Source: Teratosphaeria epicoccoides (Eukaryota > Ascomycota > Dothideomycetes > Mycosphaerellales > Teratosphaeriaceae). Taken from it: 30,813 bases of DNA. A program made the translations under genes and the position numbers. A model generated the notes under the pieces. It was not told the origin of the DNA. It made no database searches and saw only the letters and a program-made list of their open reading frames with translations. Positions within the stretch are counted from its first letter, which is position 1; every line of letters begins with the position of its first letter. Of the stretch, positions 29,530 through 30,813 are shown one piece after another. Location: the NCBI GenBank assembly GCA_021401465.1, contig JADDMT010000229.1, positions 1 to 30,813 on the forward strand, given 5' to 3'.

Positions 29530-30555
29530 AGTATATGTGTACGGCACTAATAATAGCAAGCGAACAGATACGCTAAGTAGGATTCATAAGACCTAGACGT
29601 TTAATAGGGAAGGTAGGGATCGCAGAGGTAGGTTGTTATACTAGGGAGCTTTCGATGATAGATAGTGCTATTAGTATACTAATAAGCGCAGTAGGGCTAG
29701 TAATATCGAAGCCGATCGCGCCCGCTACTATCCCGGTCTAGGTGCAAGTAATTTGGCATAAGGACTTAACAGATAGTGTAGTACTAAGATAACATTACCG
29801 CTAGATGTCGACCTAGGCACACTATATAGCTTGTACTAGGTTTAGGATTAGAGTTGTCTAAGAACAATTCAGGCGAGTAATTGTAGGCTCGTGTAGCTCT
29901 ACACGACCTACATAGATGTTAATGTCATATCATTGTAGTGCGAAGTAGCTAACTGTAGGGTCGACTAACCTTAGCGTAGACTAGTAGATAGCAGAATAAA
30001 CTAACAATGAAAATTCACATGTTAGGAAACATTTGACAGGCCTAGCGATACGTATCTAATTACGCTAGCGATACGCCATGTTAGTAATGAATATTGTGTA
30101 AACCCTCTATTCTATTTTTGCTGTGCTCTTTGTCTAGAGCTAAGGCGCATTTTAGAGTTTGTCTTAAGCGCTTCCATATTAAAGATCGGCGCTAACGAGA
30201 CGAGGGATAATAGCCCGTGCTGTCTTCTACGCCTAAGAAGTAACATAGACCTCGCCTTGAGAAGAGCTGTCCTATCGCTTATGTCTACATTGCCTCGAGT
30301 TTAAGCACATATCCTTAGCGCTACAAGCTCTGCAATATAGTAGCGCAGAAGAAATAGACCTTCTAAGTTAACATCTATGTAAACATAGACACTATGCACG
30401 TAGTATACTTTAACTATAAGATTAGCGACAATCTACTAATCTAGAGTTATGACCCGAGCGTTCGCAGAGTATAGCCTTAATAAGCAACACTACCTCGCAC
30501 TAGCGGCTTAGATCACAGATGTAACAGCTAGCCAAACATAGGTCGACGACGACCT
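29530..30555. other. RIPed stretch inside right inverted repeat, no gene assigned
   Basis: No convincing frame. The minus-strand kinase frame can be extended a few codons upstream of its ATG to TGA at 29584-29586. A 25-base near-palindrome of the TAGTATACTA family lies at 29666-29690. Confidence 0.5.
29666..29690. repeat. Near-perfect 25-base palindrome, TAGTATACTA family
   Basis: TGCTATTAGTATACTAATAAGCGCA reads almost the same on both strands; it lies about 135 bp upstream of the kinase-like gene start. Confidence 0.55.
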
Positions 30556-30710
30556 TTGATACGGTTGATACTAGGGGACCATTTGAACCGCATGGGTTCT
30601 AATGGCCGCCCTTGGCATGCAGTGACCCTGCTACATATGGCAAGGGGGTCCTTCGTACATACGTTAGCTCGTATGTCGTCCAAGTGGGATCAGTTGTCGA
30701 CGTAGGACGC
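30556..30710 (-). repeat. Right copy of 155-bp inverted repeat (candidate TIR)
   Basis: Reverse complement of 616-770, ungapped, with 12 transitions; it holds the less RIPed version at most of the differing sites (for example TTGG versus TTAG). Its outer end runs into a 9-bp perfect hairpin. Confidence 0.75.
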
Positions 30711-30720
30711 CCCTACGTCG
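30698..30720. repeat. 9-bp perfect hairpin across the outer end of the right inverted repeat
   Basis: CGACGTAGG and CCTACGTCG separated by five bases. It straddles the last base that can be aligned with the left copy. Confidence 0.6.
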
Positions 30721-30813
30721 CTGACCCTACAGTACCCCTACGGGGTTAGGCTCGGACATGCTTTCCCTAATTAAGGAGCGTCGGGGGTTATAAGCACCCT
30801 TAGCGCCACCTCT
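30721..30813. other. Sequence outside the right inverted repeat
   Basis: 93 bp with no gene or repeat recognised; could be outer TIR sequence or host flank. The left counterpart is beyond the window. Confidence 0.4.

Noticed and set aside
616..30710. A Starship element with a DUF3435 captain
   Set aside because: No tyrosine-recombinase signature could be read in any backbone ORF, and 155-bp terminal inverted repeats do not fit Starships.

Overview
The window looks like a repeat-rich, largely heterochromatic locus of a filamentous ascomycete (Pezizomycotina). Three things point there: a Ty3/gypsy chromovirus and a Ty1/copia element, dense RIP-like mutation (paired repeat copies differ only by transitions, mostly CpA to TpA, so that reading frames are littered with TAG), and a Zn(II)2Cys6 zinc-cluster sequence, a fungal protein family. 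I cannot name the species. No bacterial operons, CRISPR arrays, rRNA or tRNA genes were seen.

Layout. Bases 1-615 are a small LTR element (TRIM-like, copy A) cut by the window edge. Bases 616-770 and 30556-30710 are a 155-bp inverted repeat, aligned without gaps and differing by 12 transitions. The roughly 30 kb between them is best read as one giant, RIP-damaged element, later hit by a gypsy element (1277-8816, TSD GTAGC) that itself carries a second TRIM copy B (2598-3358, TSD TAGAG), and by a copia element on the minus strand (20033-26895, TSD GATAG). With these insertions removed, the TIR-bounded unit is about 15.7 kb.

The backbone of that unit (8.8-16.4 kb and 26.9-30.5 kb) holds broken genes: an SNF2-like helicase (minus, 8.88-10.64 kb), a divergent Ser/Arg-rich protein (plus, 10.8-13.1 kb), short unknown ORFs, a Gln-rich ORF (plus, 14.7-16.5 kb), and a protein-kinase-like gene with a membrane-spanning start (minus, 27.9-29.5 kb). 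Intergenic stretches carry a recurrent palindrome centred on TAGTATACTA and a hairpin cluster at 13.87-14.07 kb.

Between about 16.4 and 20.03 kb the RIP signature nearly vanishes. This island contains an intact 130-residue secreted protein (18501-18893, effector-like), two smaller uncertain ORFs upstream of it, and a convergent Zn2Cys6 gene broken by one TAG inside its zinc cluster. A repeated, RIPed backbone around an unRIPed core is what a cargo-carrying giant transposon would look like; that reading is inference. No transposase was recognised, so the mobilising enzyme, if any, is unidentified.
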